NCBI GenBank assembly: GCA_024648655.1
Contig: JAGGDZ010000414.1
Coordinates: forward strand, 1-6,639
Direction of reading: 5' to 3'
DNA from: Chloroflexota bacterium
GTDB taxonomy: Bacteria > Chloroflexota > Dehalococcoidia > Lucifugimonadales > JADFKI01
Length of the DNA: 6,639 bases
Shown here: positions 5,287 to 6,639 of the stretch, piece by piece
Layout: the number at the start of each line of letters is the position of its first letter
Numbering within the stretch: position 1 is the stretch's first letter
Notes under the pieces: generated by a model
Database searches by the model: none
What the model saw: the letters and a program-made list of their open reading frames with translations, nothing else
What the model was told of the DNA's origin: nothing
Program-made: the position numbers and the translations under genes

Positions 5287-5293
5287 GGGAGGT
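5287..5293 (+). promoter_or_regulatory. Strong ribosome-binding site of rplL
   Basis: GGGAGGT lies 6 nt before the rplL ATG and is among the best Shine-Dalgarno matches in this window. This fits the need for several L7/L12 copies per ribosome from a message shared with L10, whose start is the weaker TTG. Confidence 0.8.
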
Positions 5294-5299
5294 TTTCCT

Positions 5300-5683
5300 A
5301 TGACGACCAAAGAAGAGATAATGGACGCGATCAAGGGATTGTCGGTTTTGGAGCTTGCCGACCTAGTGAAGGCGCTTGAGGACGAGTTCGGCGTCAGCGC
5401 AGCCGCTCCCGTGCAGATGGCTACCGTAGCCGGCGTCGCGGCAACCGCAGAAGCAGCCGCGGAGGAAGAGAAGACCGAGTTCGATGTGTCCATCACCGAG
5501 ATTGGACCGCAGAAGATTCAGGTCATCAAGGCCGTCCGCGAGGTTACCACGCTCGGACTGAAAGAGGCGAAGGAACTCGTAGAGAGTGCGCCTGTCGCAG
5601 TCAAGGAAGCCATTGCCAAGGATGAGGCTGACGAAATCAAGGAGAAGCTGGAAGGCGCGGGCGCAGTAGTTACGGTAGCCTAG
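5300..5683 (+). CDS. rplL: 50S ribosomal protein L7/L12
   Basis: L7/L12 is the multi-copy stalk protein that recruits translation GTPases. The 127-aa sequence shows the N-terminal dimerisation and L10-binding helices (about 1-33, [19 protein letters not shown]). A flexible hinge rich in Ala and Glu follows (about 34-58, including [11 protein letters not shown]). The globular C-terminal domain (about 59-127) has [29 protein letters not shown] (75-94) and ends in GAGAVVTVA. The factor-binding helix residues around VIKAVR and LGLKEAK are intact. It is preceded by a strong ribosome-binding site. rpoB does not follow: the next gene is on the opposite strand, so the unit ends here. Confidence 0.99.
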   Translation: MTTKEEIMDAIKGLSVLELADLVKALEDEFGVSAAAPVQMATVAGVAATAEAAAEEEKTEFDVSITEIGPQKIQVIKAVREVTTLGLKEAKELVESAPVAVKEAIAKDEADEIKEKLEGAGAVVTVA

Positions 5684-5731
5684 CCGCTTTCTCGGTCTCG
5701 TTCCCAGGTACAGACGACAGACACAATATCA

Positions 5732-5772
5732 TCGCCCTACTTCTTGTAGCATTAAGGCAGGGAGTGGGGCGA
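5732..5772 (+). terminator. Possible terminator hairpin after rplL
   Basis: TCGCCCTAC (5732-5740) pairs with GTGGGGCGA (5764-5772) over 9 bp with one G-U, around a 23-nt loop. It lies 48 nt after the rplL stop, where an operon end is expected. The loop is long and only a broken pyrimidine stretch (GCTTCTTCTC) follows, not a U-tract. Termination here may need Rho. Smaller hairpins lie at 5805-5818 and between 5834 and 5863, also without U-tracts on either strand. Confidence 0.35.
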
Positions 5773-5866
5773 GCTTCTTCTCAGTAGGATCGCTTTTCCC
5801 ACGAAATGCTTATGCATTCTCTCCTGCCTATGGTGCAGGGAGGTTGCGGTTAAACTGCCTGCATCG

Positions 5867-6639
5867 CTACGCGCTAGTTCCGATATACGGGATAGTCTGC
5901 GGTCCCTCCGGCAATACGCATATCCGCGCATCCTTGCCGAAGTCTGAAATTGCGTCTTCGATGCTTTCCACTGGCGTAAGGTGTGCCTGTGCGATTTGCT
6001 GCGGAGTGAGGTAGTCCGATTTCAGAAGCACATCAGCTTTCATCTGAATCTGCGCCTGAATCTGTGCCTGCCACTGGTCGTGCCGTTCATAGCCTGGCTG
6101 CTGGATCATCTCCAGCAATTCAGAGGGGCTATCGCATGACGCTAGTATGTGGCGGTACTGCCCATGCTCAGGTATGCCTTCTGAGCATTCCGCGGCACAG
6201 ATTATCTTCCCTCCTTCTCTGACGACCTGTGCTGCGGCGGACATTCCCTTGACCGCCTGATATAGGTTTTGATCGAGTGGGTATCCGCTGTTGGTAGTAA
6301 CTACTACGTCGAAAGAGGTATCTACCGGCTGCATCGCGAGCCGCCTTGCGACCGCGCATGCAGAGGCGTGTACTGCGAATAGTTCGCCCGCATAGATGCT
6401 GGTGATGTGCTTGTCTCGGTTGATCGTCACATCAACCGAGAAATCGACGCCGGACATTCGTGCGATCTCCCGAATGGCATCGTGTATCGGGTTGCCCTCC
6501 GTAACCGCAAAGCGAGAATTAGGATGTCCGATCATCGCCGCGTCATGCAAGCGCATGATCGTGGGGAAGCCGGCAAGACCCGGCGCGACCATCTTTGGGC
6601 CGCCACTGAAGCCTGCGAAGAAATGCGGCTCGACGAATC
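5867..6639 (-). CDS. larA: LarA-family nickel-dependent (lactate) racemase, C-terminal part
   Basis: The gene enters from the right edge; 256 residues plus the stop are present, out of roughly 420 expected. The fragment begins FVEPHFFAGFSGGPKMVAPG, the most conserved LarA segment. Spacing matches characterised LarA: His (6625-6623) is ten residues before Lys (6595-6593), and a second His (6547-6545) is sixteen after it. These correspond to His174, Lys184 and His200 of the Lactobacillus enzyme, the catalytic His, the Lys that holds the nickel-pincer nucleotide, and a nickel ligand. LarA interconverts D- and L-lactate, but the family also acts on other 2-hydroxy acids, so the substrate is open. 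The reading frame clearly continues upstream of the Met at 6592. No larB/C/E cofactor gene is visible. Near the C-terminus, a 12-base tandem repeat (6044-6067) encodes AQIQAQIQ. It converges on rplL and is unrelated to it. Confidence 0.87.
   Translation of the reverse strand, partial: FVEPHFFAGFSGGPKMVAPGLAGFPTIMRLHDAAMIGHPNSRFAVTEGNPIHDAIREIARMSGVDFSVDVTINRDKHITSIYAGELFAVHASACAVARRLAMQPVDTSFDVVVTTNSGYPLDQNLYQAVKGMSAAAQVVREGGKIICAAECSEGIPEHGQYRHILASCDSPSELLEMIQQPGYERHDQWQAQIQAQIQMKADVLLKSDYLTPQQIAQAHLTPVESIEDAISDFGKDARICVLPEGPQTIPYIGTSA

Noticed and set aside
5300..5683. Ala/Glu-rich low-complexity part of rplL as a sign of unusual origin
   Set aside because: It is the normal flexible hinge of L7/L12.

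Overview
This window looks like a bacterial chromosome segment carrying the conserved translation/transcription cluster tRNA-Thr, tRNA-Tyr, tRNA-Thr, tuf, rpmG, secE, nusG, rplK, rplA, rplJ, rplL, all on the + strand. Two incomplete metabolic genes on the - strand flank it. The host is probably a Chloroflexota member of the Dehalococcoidia/SAR202 type. This is inferred from the style of the ribosomal proteins, the F420-dependent luciferase-like oxidoreductase, the LarA-family gene, and rpoB not following rplL. No marker here fixes the taxon, and I give this placement about even odds.

Layout. Positions 1-207 (-) hold the N-terminal 69 codons of a luciferase-like, probably F420-dependent oxidoreductase, with its own promoter. 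Positions 208-513 are a divergent intergenic region. It contains that promoter, a good sigma70-type promoter for the tRNA/tuf unit (406-434), and a hairpin-rich transcript leader. Positions 514-911 hold three tRNA genes, and tuf (934-2127) begins 22 nt after the last one. A strong intrinsic terminator (2144-2181) follows tuf. rpmG (55 aa), secE and nusG are then packed almost without gaps. A 122-nt spacer with two competing hairpins precedes rplK-rplA. A 225-nt spacer before rplJ holds an L10-type leader RNA with a terminator/antiterminator pair. rplJ and rplL follow, and a 183-nt convergent spacer leads to the C-terminal 256 residues of a LarA-family (nickel-dependent racemase) gene on the - strand.

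How the genes work together. EF-Tu delivers aminoacyl-tRNA, including the Thr and Tyr tRNAs encoded beside it. L33, L11, L1, L10 and L7/L12 belong to the large ribosomal subunit, and L11/L10/L12 form the stalk that recruits and stimulates EF-Tu and other GTPases. NusG links RNA polymerase to other factors, and SecE is the small essential subunit of the SecYEG channel. The RNA structures in the spacers suggest stepwise control. The post-tuf terminator sets a ratio between tuf and the downstream genes, and the L10 leader gives feedback on the stalk proteins.

I found no mobile element, CRISPR array or defence system, and no clearly new biological system. The points most worth a second look are an extra base in the T-stem of tRNA-Thr(TGT), the alternative hairpins in the tRNA leader and the nusG-rplK spacer, the well-resolved L10 attenuator, TTG starts on rplK and rplJ, and the absence of rpoB after rplL.
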